Below, piece after piece: positions 20,776-33,451 of a DNA stretch of 64,000 bases. Position 1 is the stretch's first letter. Every line of letters begins with the position of its first letter. This stretch comes from Chara braunii (lineage: Eukaryota; Streptophyta; Charophyceae; Charales; Characeae), in contig BFEA01000827.1 of assembly GCA_003427395.1 (NCBI GenBank), positions 163,503-227,502 of the forward strand, read 5' to 3'. A program made the translations under genes and the position numbers. The notes under the pieces are model-generated. The model saw only the letters and a list, made by a program, of their open reading frames with translations, was not told the origin of the DNA and did not search any database.

Positions 20776-23700
20776 NGGAAGAGAAGAAGAGACCGACACA
20801 GTGAGTGAGGGAGGGCCGAAGAAGGGAAAGTGAGAAGAGTAAGACTGAGAGACTGCTGGCGAGCTAATCAGGGAGCTGCTCACCTCCCTATATACCGGTG
20901 TTACTGCCAGCCATTGTTGACAGCAGCCTGCATGGTCAGTACTTGCTTGTGCCTTGTTGCCTGCGGCAAGATCAGCGTTTGCACTTGGTTCGTTGTCACC
21001 CCCGTTTATGATTTCAGACATTGCTAGGCTTGGTCAACTGTTGAACGTTGTTACCTTGGCTACGACAGACGGTTGTGGTATTCACGGAGTGCCACTGCTG
21101 TGTACTGTGATTACTCAGGAAATGGTTGTTTTGCTGTTGTGACCAGGCTCTGCTGTTTCGGATAAGAACGCACTACGGCAATCAGAGGCTGCTGGTTCAC
21201 TTACATAGCGGCTGGTGCTGTAGGGGCCCGTGTGCTGAGGACTCTACCCCAATCTCGGAAGGTTGAAATCCTTGCTCTCAGGCAACACTTGTGTTTCGGG
21301 ATTACAGCCAGTGCTATGGATTGCGACTAGTTTCTGATGGACATGTTGCTGGGCTGGTACCACGCATCCCTGTGAAGACAAGTATGGTTTACGTTGCTGC
21401 TGTGATACTGCTGCTGCTACAGCAGTCAACAGGCAGCAGGTTGTGGGTTTCGGAGCCTGAGGGCAGGGCAAGTACTCTGATTCTTGTTAAGAGCGTTGTT
21501 CCCAACTATAAGACGGGCTCCGTCCCTTACAGTACACTACTGTAGAGCGGGATGCGGTTCGTTACTGTGGGTTACTGTTATGTTGGGGACTGACCCTCGC
21601 AGCTCACTACTGCAATACACTATACTAAGTCGCTTAGCGGCGGTGCTACTGCTGCTAGACCAAACTGTCGAGATACACAGACCCTGCGCTGCTGGACATC
21701 TGAAGAGTTGCTACACTACCTCTTGCTGTGCACAAACTAGAGACGTGAGCCGGGTGGTGCTCGCACTACTACAACACCAGGGGTTGTGCTCGAGAGCTGT
21801 AGGTGGGACACCTGGTTGAGGTGCGGCTGAAGTTGCACGCTGCTGGCTGCAGACGGTTGCTGGCTGCCATTGGTGGCGGCCTACTGCACAAGCTGCTACT
21901 GCGCCCACGCACAACCTGCTGTTGCTGGGTACTGTCTGCAGCAGCGCACTGCGATGGCATGGCATAACGGGCTGCCGCAGTGACATGACTTCTGTATCTG
22001 TGCGCGGCCCATTGCGGGAGGCTGGGCATGGACTGTGTTGTTGCTGTGTTCGGTAGCCGGACGGGGACAACGCTTGCTACTGTTCTCTCCCTTGATTGTG
22101 CACAACGTCCATTTTGGGTCATTGCTGTATGCTACAGTTGATGACTGTCGCTGCTGCTAAGGAGGACCTACTGCGGCGTGCTAGGCGCTGTTGATTGCTA
22201 TGTGATACCGTGGCGCTCAAGGGCTTCGTGCGGACTGTGGCCCCAGATGTGCTGCTGTTGTGGGTCACTACCGGTAACTGCAACTGCGGCAGGGGATTAC
22301 TGCAGTTACTAAGGGTTGCTGTTAAGACCTGCTGCACACTGCTGCGCGCCGCGGCATGTTGTTATACACCACTGCGAGCTACTACTGCGTCGTCGACCGT
22401 TGCATCATGCTAGGAACTGTTGGTGGGGGCTGCTATTGCAGCTGGCCGCAGGTGAGCACTACTGCAGCTGCGGATTGGGAAACTCGTACAGGGTGTTGGG
22501 CGGCTGCAGTTGGACTTAGAAGGGTAGTTGGCATTAGTGAAGGGGGCTTGGCATCGCGAGGTGATGGCTCATCAGGTGGGGTGTTTCGGCTGTGTGAGTT
22601 CGCTGATCAAGCTGTCAGTTGGCCGCCATTGCGGGGCCCTCAAGCGAACCAAGATAACAAGGCTCCCTCACGCGAGTCTGAGTGCACCCCTCTAAGAGAC
22701 TCTAAACTTTCTCTATCTGCCTCTCTTAGTCCTAGTCTAGTCTATTGGTTACGAGGGGAAGGCGGCAAGCGGGATTGCAACCCGTAGGACCGCATCAAGG
22801 CTCTGTGGGGAGTCCTCCCACCGATTGCAGGAGCTCTGCCGGAACCTAGGCGAGGTTCTGGAGGTAGGGAACTACCAGGTAATCCCTTTCTATCTGTATG
22901 ACCCACTACACCCATACTTGCATATCCCCTTATGGTTTGATTGATGTATGCATGCATGACCCTATGGGTTCTGTTTTCTATTCAAGACATAACCAAACCA
23001 AGTAAGAGAATGCATGTATAAAGCCAAGTTTCAACTTCTTTGATTGATTGAAAGCAGATTGTGGGATTGCATCTGGGGGAAGGGTGGGAGAGAGACAGTA
23101 TTGCATGAAGTTTGACTGGGTCAACCAAAGGCTGGGCCAGTTCCATAAGTTTGGGAAGGCCCAGTGATGTGTTTTATTTTGTATTGCCTGGAGAACCAGA
23201 CAAATCCATAAGTTTNGGAAGAGAAGAAGAGACCGACACAGTGAGTGAGGGAGGGCCGAAGAAGGGAAAGTGAGAAGAGTAAGACTGAGAGACTGCTGGC
23301 GAGCTAATCAGGGAGCTGCTCGCCTTCCTATATACCGGTGTCACTGCCAGCCATTGTTGACAGCAGCCTGCATGGTCAGTACCTGCTTGTGCCTTGTTGC
23401 CTGCGGCAAGATCAGCATCTGCACTTGGTTCGTTGTCACCGCCGTTTATGATTTCAGACATTGCTAGGCTTGGTCAACTGTTGGACGTTGTTACCTTGGC
23501 TGCGACAGATGGTTGTGGTATTCACGGAGCGCCACTGCTGTGTACTGTGATTACTCAGGAAATGGTTGTTTTGCTGCTGTGACCAGGCTCTGCTGTTTCG
23601 GATAAGAACGCACTACGGCAATCAGAGGCTGCTGGTTCACTTACATAGCGGCTGGTGCTGTGGGGGCCCGTGTGCTGAGGACTCTACCCCAGTCTCAGAA

Positions 23701-25655
23701 GGTTGAAATCCTTGCTCTCAGGCAGCACTTGTGTCTCGGGATTACAACCAGTGCTCTGGATTGCGACTAGTTTCTGATGGACATGTTGCTGGGCTGGTAA
23801 CACGCATCCCTGTGAAGACAAGTATGGTTTACGTTGCTGCTGTGATACTGCTGCTGCTACAGCAGTCAGCAGGCAGCAGGTTGTGGGTCTCGGAGCCTGA
23901 GGGCAGGGCAAGTACTCTGATTGCTGTTAAAAGCGTTGTTCCCAACTATAAGACGGGCTCCGTCCCTTACAGTACACTACTGTAGAGTGGGATGCGGTTC
24001 GTTACTGTGGGTTACTGTTATGTTGGGGACTGACCCTCGCAGCTCACTACTGCAATACACTATACTAAGTCGCTTAGCGGCGGTGCTACTGCTGCTAGAC
24101 CAAACTGTCGAGATACACAGACCCTGCGCTGCTGGACATCTGAAGAGTTGCTACAGTACCTCTTGCTGTGCACAAACTAGAGACGTGAGCCGGGTGGTGC
24201 TCGCACTACTACAACACCGGGGGTTGTGCTCGAGAGCTGTAGATGGGACGCCTAGTTGAGGTGCGGCTGAAGTGGCAAGCTGCTGGCTGCAGACGGTTGC
24301 TGGCTGCCATTGGTGGCGGCCTACTGCACAAGCTGCTACTGCGCCCACGCACAACCTGCGGTTGCTGGGTACTGTCTGCAGCAGCGCACTGCGATGGCAT
24401 GGCATAACGGGCTGCCGCAGTGACATGACTTCTGTATCTGTGCGCGGCCCATTGCGGGAGGCTGGGCATGGACTGTGTTGTTGCNGTGTTCGGTAGCCGG
24501 ACGGGGACANCGCTTGCTACTGTTCTCTCCCTTGATTGTGCACAACGTCCATTTNGGGTCATTGCTGTATGCTACAGTTGATGACTGTCGCTGNTGCTAA
24601 GGAGGACCTACTGCGGCGTGCTAGGCGCTGTTGATTGCTATGTGATACCGTGGCGCTCAAGGGCTTCGTGCGGACTGTGGCCCCAGATGTGCTGCTGTTG
24701 TGGGTCACTACCGGTAACTGCANCNGCGGCNGGGGATTACTGCAGTTACTAAGGGNTGCTGTTAAGACCTNCTGCACACTGCTGCNCGCCGCGGCNTGTT
24801 GTTATACACCACTGCGAGCNACTACTGCGTCGTNGACCGTTGCATCNTGCTAGGAACTGTTGGTGGGGGCTGCTATTGCAGCTGGCCGCAGGTGAGCACT
24901 ACTGCAGCTGCGNATTGGGAAACTNGTACAGGGTGTTGGGCGGCTGCAGTTGGACTTAGAAGGGTAGTTNGCNTTANTGAAGGGGGCTTGGCNTCGCGAG
25001 GTGATGGCTCATCAGGTGGGGTGTTTCGGCTGNGTGAGTTCGCTGATCAAGCTGTCAGTTGGCCGCCATTGCGGGNCCCTCANNCGAACCAAGATAACAA
25101 GGCTCCCTCACGCGAGTNTGAGTGCACCCCTCTAAGAGACTCTAAACTTTCTCTATCTGCCTCTCTTAGTCCTAGTCTAGTCTATTGGTTACGAGGGGAA
25201 GGCGNCANGCGGGATTGCAACCCGTAGGACCGCATCAAGGCTCTGTGGGGAGTCCTCNCACCGATTGCNGGAGCTCTGCCGGAACCTAGGCGAGGTTCTG
25301 GAGGNAGGGAACTACCAGGTAATCCCTTTCTATCTGTATNACCCACTACACCCATACTTGCATATCCCCTTATGGTTTGATTGATGTATGCATGCATGNN
25401 CCTATGGNTTCTGTTNTCTATTCAAGACATAACCNNACCAAGTAAGAGAATGCATGTATAAAGCCAAGTTNCAACTTCTTTGATTGATTGAAAGCAGATT
25501 GTGGGATTGCATCTGGNGGAAGGGTGGGAGAGAGACAGTATTGCATGAAGTTTGACTGGGTCAACCAAAGGCTGGGCCAGTTCCATAAGTTTGGGAAGGC
25601 CCAGTGATGTGTTTTATTTTGTATTGCCTGGAGAACCAGACAAATCCATAAGTTT
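20776..25655. repeat. 2,440-bp tandem duplication with N at the joint
   Basis: 20776-23215 and 23216-25655 are the same sequence offset by 2,440 bp and differ by a few percent. The second copy matches the 3' LTR; the first differs from both. The joint reads AAGTTT-N-GGAAGAG. It is either a real unequal-crossover product or a chimeric assembly join of two related LTRs. Confidence 0.9.
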
Positions 25656-28208
25656 AGGTGGTCTGGTTGCTCTAACTTGTGAGGGTTGAATGTGATTGCT
25701 TCTTCAGGCACCAGTCAAATCCATAAGTTTGGGAGGTCTGACGACCTTGTTTATTGGGGGTTTTTGACAGTTTCTTTGGTTTCTGAACGAGGAGGGGAGC
25801 ATGTCCCATAAGTTTGGGTGACTCTACCTCTTCCTGCTTTGGTCTAGAGAAATAAACCAGGCTGAGGACCAAGACATGTTCCATAAGTTTGGGTGGTCTT
25901 GGTCCAACGCCTCGCACATGCTAGAACCGGAAGGCTATAACTTTGNTATACTTTANTATTATGCTATCTATGAACAGGCTAGTCAGACAGGGTTCCATAA
26001 GTTTGGGTGGCCTGACTATAGCTTATCACCAACTGAAGAGAGTACTTAACTAAGAATAAACCTGTGGTACGAAGAGGCAGGCTGAGTCTTGAGCTGAAGA
26101 TGATCGGCTCAGCGATATGCTACCTCAAAAGACTAAGTACAAGCAATTATATAAACCTTGGATACTTAAACAGTTCAGGGCGGCTAGGGTGGCCTAGTCA
26201 TATGCCCAAAGAAGAGAAAAGTTGTTGTGCCCTGTGTTTGTGTATACATCTTGGCTGGGCTAGACATGTTCCATAAGTTTGAGTGGTCAAGCCTTATGCA
26301 ACTATGTAAGCTGGGTATAAGAGACAGATCATTGAGGGACTACGAACTATTGTTTGCTAAAGTAACTTGGGGATGGTGAGAGAGTGCATGTTATGTGGTC
26401 TGGCCTGCATGTGACTGAGTGATGTCACTTCTTAGTCTGAGTTTGGATTTGATAGGTAGTTGCTGTAGTTGCTCGCCACGTGCTAGAGCCATAGGAGTTA
26501 GAGTCAATTCTTGCAATTTTTTGGGCTCGCTTTTGTTTACTTAGCTCAGTTTCTGCATTATCTGGGATCTTCTTGAGTCAGACTTGGTCTTGTATAAATC
26601 TTGGTAAGCCACTTTCTCTACGGGAAGCGNTGCCGAAATTTCTACAAAATCAAGGTGTTAGTCAAAATTNGGCCNTGAAGGATCAAAGTCATTTNCANAT
26701 TNCAAACCTAGCTTTGTATAAATCTTGGATTGACACTTTCTCTANGGGAAGCGCTGNCGAAATTTCTACAAATCTAAGGGGTTGGTTAAGAGTTTGTCTT
26801 GACAGAACTTAGACTTTATGTCTAAGTTCAATTCTGACTTGGTATAAATCTGGGAAGCCTTCCTCCCTGAGGGGGTCCCTGAGGGGAGTGCTGCCCAAAT
26901 TTTTGCTAAGCCAGGGAGTTAGACAAATCTTGGCTTCTGGAATCCACAAGTTTGACTTTTAGGCTAGTATATTTCTTGCGATGTCACTTCTCCTACGGNA
27001 AGCGCTGCCGAAATTTTCCTAAGTTAGAGGAGTTAGCCTATATTTAGACAGGTGGCNACATATGTAGGGGAGNCTATGGCGAAATCCACCTTACGCTGAG
27101 TNCTAGCTAGNGGTAGATTTAGGCTTAGTCAGATATGATGACTAAGTAATATCAGGATATGAAAATTACTCCCCCGGGACGTATAGACTTAGTTTGAGGT
27201 TGGNNTGTCTTGTGTTANANGTCGNTTTGATCGNTCGCNTCANAACGTGGACTAGACTCAGTTGATCCTACAAGGATCACTTGCTGTTATCACAGATAAC
27301 ATNTCGGTTGCCGACTCGTAGGTTTACGACTCAACCTCANCCCACTCTCCTTACTCAACCTAAAGAGGCTTCAGCCCTGGTGATCTTCTCTGTTTTGTTA
27401 NGGTTTCACCCGGACTTTTANTGAATGGNNATTTAACAAAGGTNCTGAGTATTTACTTAAGGTTGGTTGGNNGGAGGTTGGGNCTTNCATGGNTGAGGCA
27501 AAGGGTATGAGCATANAGATTGGTTNGAGTTGACTCCGTGTAGCGTATGGANTTGTGCTTGACTCTTTGATGTGATTGCAGGTATGTTCTAGGGCTTGGA
27601 TTATTGGATTGGACTGCCNTGCNATGTNATATATGTGTATGGCTATGAGGAGNCCCACTATGATTGTGAGATGTGATCGTCACACGTTCATTCCCATATG
27701 TGTGCATATGTGTGTATATGTGTATGTATGCATACCTATGTAGGGTACTTGTNTGGCCTNAAAGGGNCCGCGTGCTAAGGAGTTAATCAGGGGTTGGGCT
27801 AGTAGAGANAGGATGACNCCATTACTTATATAAGTGCTTCTTGGAGATTGCTNGTCGGACGTTGGTCCTGGGCCGGGATTCAAGGTCCTTGTCCAGGACA
27901 TCCCAAGCCCTAGGCCCTGCACTGAAGGGGACCCCCCTCGNGNAGAGCCTATTTNCCNTNACCGCCAGGGCACTCGGGCCGAAAGCCGGACGTGCCGCGG
28001 CGGCCGCACGNCTANTCCTTCAGCCNTGCAATATCGTGAAGGGCGGAACCTTCACGATACTTCGAGTCTGACACGTGAGTGTCATAAGCGGTACTCGGAT
28101 CCACGAGGGACCGCTCGATTATGGGCACTGCATAGTACGCCATCTTCGCGACTGCTTGTGTGCGTCGGCATTGCTAGCCGATATGAGAAAGGCGTACGCC
28201 CGCGCGGC

Positions 28209-28218
28209 TTTATATTAA
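28209..28218 (+). promoter_or_regulatory. TATA-like core promoter of element 1 5' LTR
   Basis: TTTATATTAA followed by GTCTCGCGC lies about 610 bp from the LTR 3' end. The same string occurs at 47371-47380 in the 3' LTR, and a close variant in the solo LTR. Transcription probably starts about 30 bp downstream, giving an R/U5 of under 600 bp. Confidence 0.6.
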
Positions 28219-28821
28219 GTCTCGCGCACGACGCTCAGCCGGTTCCCGCACTAGGAAGTTATGGGATGGACACTAAGGGACTAGGAGGGTGTCGCGTTGT
28301 ACGTCCTTTGCGTCGTTCAATACTCGTGTGCGTGTGTGCGTGTGCTTTACCTTTATGTACGTTATAGTGGTGTGCGCGTGGCGTGTGGAATACGTCCTAG
28401 TCGACTGGCGACGAGCCGCGCTTGGGACCTCAGCCCCCCAAGATGTCGCTTCGCGTGCGGGTCCGATAGAGGCGTAGTACCACGCGTACCCCTTATGCTA
28501 CAGCGAACGAGAAACGCCCTCGGCTGGTCCACCTCTGCGATTGCAGCTGATCAACTTTCGTACTGTGGACTGGTAGCTCGGCGGGGATTCGCCCACCGAA
28601 GGGAGGTGACAGCTCCCGTAAGGTGGAGGTAATCGTGCCTCGCGTAGGCCCTGTCCTGTCGTAGAGGCTCGTGAGAGGTATGGCTGGCGCACCCGACCGG
28701 AGCGGCTTGTGGAAGCTTCGTGTGTGTACCACAACGGGATGTGTACTCTGACTCCTGCGTGACGCGGCCGGGAGGGTCCCGCGCTACCTCTGAGTGGTGC
28801 CGGACCGATGCGGTCGACAGG

Positions 28822-28840
28822 TGGCGCCGTTGCCGGGGAT
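28822..28840 (+). promoter_or_regulatory. Primer-binding site for tRNA-Asp
   Basis: TGGCGCCGTTGCCGGGGAT lies two bases after the LTR end. It is the exact complement of the 3' end of plant tRNA-Asp(GUC), including CCA. It fixes the 5' LTR boundary and the plus orientation of element 1. The leader 28,841-29,176 holds no other feature that I can name. Confidence 0.92.
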
Positions 28841-29176
28841 GACGGTTGCCTGCCGTTGTCCCTGGTGGAACAACATCCGGGCATTAGGATAAGGAAGAAA
28901 TCAGGCATGAGTGGGGGATTCGAAGTGAGTCTATAAGTAGGGCTATAGGAGAGATTGCATGACTATAGTAACTATGAGGAGAAACTCACAGCTTAGGTAG
29001 ACCTTGTGAATGTAGGTCTGGGAGCGAAAGGGGCGTGGGTGTCAGTTAAAGTCTGAAACGCCCAAGAGCTAAGTGGTTAGCTCGATAGGCTTATGCTGGA
29101 GTAAGAGTGCTGAGTAAAGTTGCCTTTGTACCTCATCTTACTACAGGGAAGTTAAAGTGAAGGACAAGCTGCTAAA

Positions 29177-31171
29177 ATGACAAGCAACATAGGCGACAGT
29201 TCTGGCAAGGTCCTGACCCTCGATGATCTCATCGAGGCGATGGACAAGCGGGAAAGAACGCCGAGAAGTGTCCCCAAAGTCGACACCTTCCACTTCAATG
29301 GGGAACGAGTCTCTGAGTGGCTGGACCTAGTGGAGCAAGCCTTGGTGGGAGTACCAGACGAGACGAAATTCAAACGCATCCTGCAGTATGTGCTCCATAA
29401 GCACCATCCGGAAGTACAGAAGGTGGTCGACGACGCTAACGGCGACTGGGCTAAATTTAGGGAAGGGATGCAACGGAAGTACAGGCTGGGAGACGGCCTG
29501 CTGACTATGGCGGACCTAGAGTCAATGAATAGGGACGACTTCACCACCATTGGGCCGTTCCTGCAAGAATTCAAAAAGAAGGCGAGAAAGGTACATGGGA
29601 TATCAGAGGAGGCGCAGTGCGCCGTCTTCCTGGGGCTGCTCACCGCATCTGAGACAGTTGAGCTAACAAGCCATGGGGGAGGAAATGCCAAACTTACCTA
29701 GGCCACCATTGACAGAGGAGTGGAGGTCGGGAGCCTCGACCAGGTTGAGCAGCACCAGGTAAGACTACAGAGGCAGAAAAGGAAGGAAAGGGATGCGGCT
29801 GGGACGCCAGGAGTAAAGAAGATCATAACCGACGTGCTAGCAGGGCTAGACCCGGTGATACAGCGGAAGGTGATGGCGGCGGTCCAGGAAAAAGGCAAAG
29901 GGGCCGCGGTGGAGGAGGCTACCCAGGAAGGATGGGAAGAGGAGGGGCCGGTACCTCCACACCTTACGAAGGCGCAACGTAAGCAGCGCAATCTAGCACA
30001 AGGCGGACAAGGGTCAAGAAAGGGCCAGGCGCCTCAAGTAGTGGTAGCAGCATCTCCGAGTTCGTCCGGGCCATCAAGTAGTGCGGGCCCGTCGCAAGCA
30101 CCAGTGCCACCAATTGGGCACTGGCCGTGACCCCTGATTAATACCTATGTACCCTGGGGTGGCCCAGCCCCGTCTGGACAGGTAATATCCTACGCTGGGC
30201 CCCAAACAAGTATGCCACCTCCGAGCTACCCCGCCGCCCAGACTCAGCCAACGGTACCACATGCGCCGACGCCCACACAAAGTTCACAAGGCAGTGTGAC
30301 GGGTGGTGGTAACCAAGGCCAAGGAAACCAAGGGAATGGAGGAAGGGGCGGTGGGCGAGGACGTGCCAGGAATGGCGGTGACCGAGGAGGCCAATGGGGC
30401 AACCAAGGTGGCCAAGGCAATCAAGGCGGCCAAGGCAACCAAGGGGGCCAAGGTGGTGGAAGGGCCCGATTTGATTGGACGACTGCCATATGTCAGCACT
30501 GTGACCAGCAAGGTCACACTATTAGGTTTTGCAACATACGGAGAGAGGACGATAAAAATGGACTGATTTATTCTAATATGGATGGGGACATTTACGACCA
30601 ATTCGGAGATTTTATTGATAGGAAGGCTGGTGGAGTTAGGGCGGAGGCCCAACGAAGGTTGGCAGCACGACAGCCACCCCCTGCCACGTTCAGGCTATGG
30701 CAGGAGAAGGAAGAGCTGCCAATTGGAGTTGAGGAAGTACGAAGCGACGAGGAAGTAACCCAAAGGCTACAGGCCGGGGATGTAAGAGAGACACCCATAA
30801 TCATCGAGTCGGACGATGAGGGTGACGATGAAAAGGTAGAGCCGGCGGTAGTCCTGCTGAATAAGATGGAGGACTTATTGGACAAGGTAGGGAGATACCA
30901 ACGGAAGTTGGTAGACCTCTGCGAGAGAGTGAAGGAATGGAGGGCTAACCTCCCCAAGGTCTTCCTTTATGACTCTGGTCCGGAATCCATGCCGGGGCGG
31001 CCCGGAGTGACCACTGTTGGGACGGGCCCGCGATCAGGGATGATGACTAGGCCCCCTACCCCACAAGCTAGGCTGGCTCAGGCAGCCCGCACTCGAAGCC
31101 AAGCCAAGGCAGATGCGAGTCAGGGATCCCTCGGAAGGAACCAGAACCAGAAAAGAGGAAGGAAACTGTAG
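29177..31171 (+). pseudogene. gag: Element 1 gag polyprotein with two in-frame stops
   Basis: A single frame from ATG 29177 to TAG 31171, interrupted by TAG at 29699 and TGA at 30128. Residues 1 to about 190 are a capsid-like retrotransposon Gag domain (FHFNGERVSEWLDLVEQAL, later GDWAKF and YRLGDGLL). A Q/G/N-rich linker includes GNQGGQ repeats (about 30,390-30,460). A CCHC knuckle CQHCDQQGHTIRFC follows (30491-30532), and then an acidic/coiled region. At the TAG of 29699 the paralogous Gags of element 2 (YDWPKI) and element 3 (TSWETI) both have tryptophan. Pol lies in the -1 frame and overlaps the gag end by at least 40 nt, consistent with a frameshift strategy. It is otherwise full length. 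Confidence 0.9.
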
Positions 31172-31275
31172 AGGTAGAGGGTGATGATGATGATGAAGGG
31201 GAAGATGACCGGTTACGTCAGGAAGAAGATCAAAGGGCCGAACAGCGAGCCAAGAGAAGAGGAAGCCAGGAAGAA

Positions 31276-32303
31276 GTGGAACCCGTCATGCGGGACGTGC
31301 CACCAAAGAGAAAGAGGTATGCAGTCCGGCTAGAGGAGGGGTTTGATGTAGAGCGAGTGATTGACAGGCTGCTTGAGGGCCATAATGATTTAATGACCCT
31401 TAAGGAGATCCTGGCATCTGCGCCTAGACTCCGCAACGAGTTGAAGGGTAGGCTGTCAAGGCGACTGGTGCCGAACGTCCACCTCAGCGTGATCCTACCC
31501 AAGGAGATGGAGTGGGCGGAGCCAGGGACAAAAATGGATTGGAAGTGTGTAGCTTGTGGCGTAGTGGATCTAGCGGTAAAGGGCTCCAAGTGCACGACCA
31601 TGATAGATACGGGTGCCGAAATGAACATTATCCGGGAGGCCGACGATGTCAGATTTGGACTGGAGATAGACGCTCGGACTGCGGTATCCTGCACGGGGCC
31701 AACAATAAGGCTGTGTTTTGTGGAACAACCTCGAATGTGCTACTGGAGATTGGCAGGGTGAAGGCGCGGGCCTGTTTCTTTGTGATGCCTGATGTGGACC
31801 ACAGTATCCTCCTAGGGAGGTCCTTCCTATGCAGAACAGAGACCTTGATGTATAATAAGCATGATGGGTCATTGATCCTGATTTTATGTGATCCAGCATG
31901 CGGGAATTACGAAGTGGTTACCTGCCGGAACACTGGGCCAAGGAGTCTCAGGAACAGGCCCAACCCTGGCTCGTTCACGATTGAGGAGTCAGAAGACGCG
32001 CATCGGAGGCTTAGGGCAGAGCCCGAGGAGGAAGTAGAAGGTGAAGCCTTCTCGCTCAGCCTGTCAGATGTGGGAAAGGCCATGGATATAGTGGCCACGC
32101 ACGAGACGGCCGATCCGGATGCCATTCAGGCGTTGAGGGAGCAGGTTCTGGAGTATCCTCAGGTAGGGGAAATAGAGCTGGTCTATCGGCTTCCTAAGGG
32201 GAGAATGGATCCGACGGTGGCACAGGCACAGGCTCGAACGACAAGTCAGCCTTTTTTAGGGGCCGGCTCAAGCAGGGTGTCCAAAGGCGGTACAAAACGA
32301 TAG
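31276..32303 (+). pseudogene. Element 1 aspartic protease, frameshifted
   Basis: The pepsin-like retroviral protease has active-site motif MIDTGAEMNIIRE (near 31,600) and, after a frameshift at about 31,700-31,740, the second half with HSILLGRSFL and YNKHDGSLILILCDPACG. The pol frame is open upstream of the first ATG, at least from about 31,130, with an acidic stretch and the EGFDVERVIDRLLEGHNDL block, so 31276 is not necessarily its start. A second frameshift near 32,250 brings in the reverse transcriptase frame. It would process Gag-Pol in the particle. The homologous blocks are seen in elements 2 and 3. Confidence 0.88.
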
Positions 32304-32350
32304 ACAAAAAGTGTCGCCCAGTTCCTGTTCTGGTTACTGAGGACGAGGAG

Positions 32351-33376
32351 GTGTACTACGAATGGGAGCGAGCATTGATACGGCGGATGAGGAAAAAAGC
32401 GTCAGAAGGGCCATGCCGTATCAACGAGGAAAACGAAGGAAAGTTGATAGTGGGAGAACTGAATTTCCTATTACCGCGGGAAAGAGCCCTGATGGTGGAA
32501 CTGATGAAGAAAAGACACCGCGCCTATGCTTTCAGTGACGAGGAGCGCGACAGGTTGGATGTGGACAAGATTCCAATGATTCGCATCCATACCGTGCCAC
32601 ACGAACCATGGAACCTAAGGGGGGCGCGATACCCAGACCCTGACGAAGAGAAGAAGGTAGTGGACTACCTCGATGGCAAAATACGTATGCACGTCGCCGA
32701 CTACTCGAGCGGACCCTACGCATCCCCGTGGTTTTGTTTTATTAAGCCTAATGGGACGCTAAGGTGGGTACAGGACTTGCAGAGACTAAATGCGGTGACA
32801 GTGCGGGACGCAGGTGGGCTACCAAATGCTGATGCGCTGTCGGAATCGTGCGCTGGAGGGACGATAATTTCACTTATTGACCTCTATTCCGGATACGACC
32901 AATTTTCGGTTTACCCGCCGGACCGACCAGTGACGGTTATGCACACGCCTCGAGGGCTCATCCACATGAATGTGGCTCCACAAGGGTGGACGAATGCTGT
33001 GGCAATGACCCAGAGGAATATGATCCGGGTCATGCAGACGGTTAGTCCACACATCACGCAACCATACATCGATGACCTGGCAGTGAAAGGGCCGCGAAAA
33101 AGAGAAGACAATGAGGTCTTGCCTGGAGTAAGGCGGTTTGCCTGGAGGCATTTTCAGGACCTTGATAAAGTCTTGGGCTTGCTTGAGGAGCACAACCTTA
33201 TGTCCAGTGGGCCTAAGTCTAAGCACTGTATGAGGGAAGCGACTATCTTGGGGTTCGTCTGTAATGAGAACGGTCGGCGGCCGGATGTTAAGAAGACGGA
33301 TAAGATAGTTGAGTGACCAGTGCCATTCCGTTTCGTAACAGATGTAAGGAGCTTCCTAGGTACGTGTGGGTTTTGA
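32351..33376 (+). pseudogene. Element 1 reverse transcriptase
   Basis: Ty3/gypsy-type RT with RYPDPDEEKKVVDYL, FIKPNGTLRWVQDLQRLNA, IDLYSGYDQF (motif with catalytic Asp), TPRGLIHMNVAPQGWTNA and the catalytic YIDDLAVKG (about 33,065). The thumb region follows (GFVCNENGRRPDVKKTDKIVE). TGA codons at 33314 and 33374 stand where gypsy RTs have tryptophan or another aromatic residue (IVE-W-P and CG(Y/F)(W/Y)R). Beyond them the same frame continues into RNase H. Upstream, the frame is open from about 32,255. Without the stops it would be a normal length domain. Confidence 0.9.
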
Positions 33377-33451
33377 AGGTCCTTCGTCAAGAACTTTGCG
33401 GCAAAGACAGAGCAATTAAGGAAGCTGGTCCGGCAGGATCAGGAGTGGACC

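Larger units (their letters stand above)
19716..28819 (+). mobile_element. 5' LTR of element 1, truncated and rearranged
   Basis: It ends GTCGACA at 28819, two bases before the PBS. From 19,727 it follows the 3' LTR (41,332 onward), but the first about 1,030 bp of the LTR are missing and replaced by unrelated DNA. It also carries a 2,440-bp tandem duplication absent from the 3' LTR. At the left joint CGCTGAGTTGCACCGAGTG is repeated 26 bp apart (19716-19734 and 19742-19760). Between 23,217 and about 27,950 it matches 42,379-47,112 almost exactly, including N positions. R/U5 (28,210-28,819) differs from the 3' LTR by several substitutions and an 18-bp indel, so the two LTRs are truly distinct there. 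Confidence 0.82.

Noticed and set aside
22566-22590. Another hammerhead core (CTGATGAG on the minus strand near 22,574)
   Set aside because: No GAAAC follows at stem II distance and no pairing is possible.
22730-22800. tRNA-like box B (GGGATTGCAACCC) in LTR U3
   Set aside because: No box A or cloverleaf around it; the string is simply a short inverted repeat.
25572-26293. CRISPR-like array (repeated TCCATAAGTTTGGG with variable DNA between)
   Set aside because: Spacing is irregular, the 'spacers' pair with each other as hairpin stems, and the context is a eukaryotic LTR. It is recorded as a hairpin array.
29152-33390. Antisense frames within element 1 gag and pol
   Set aside because: They are shadows of the plus-strand polyprotein, with no domains and skewed composition.
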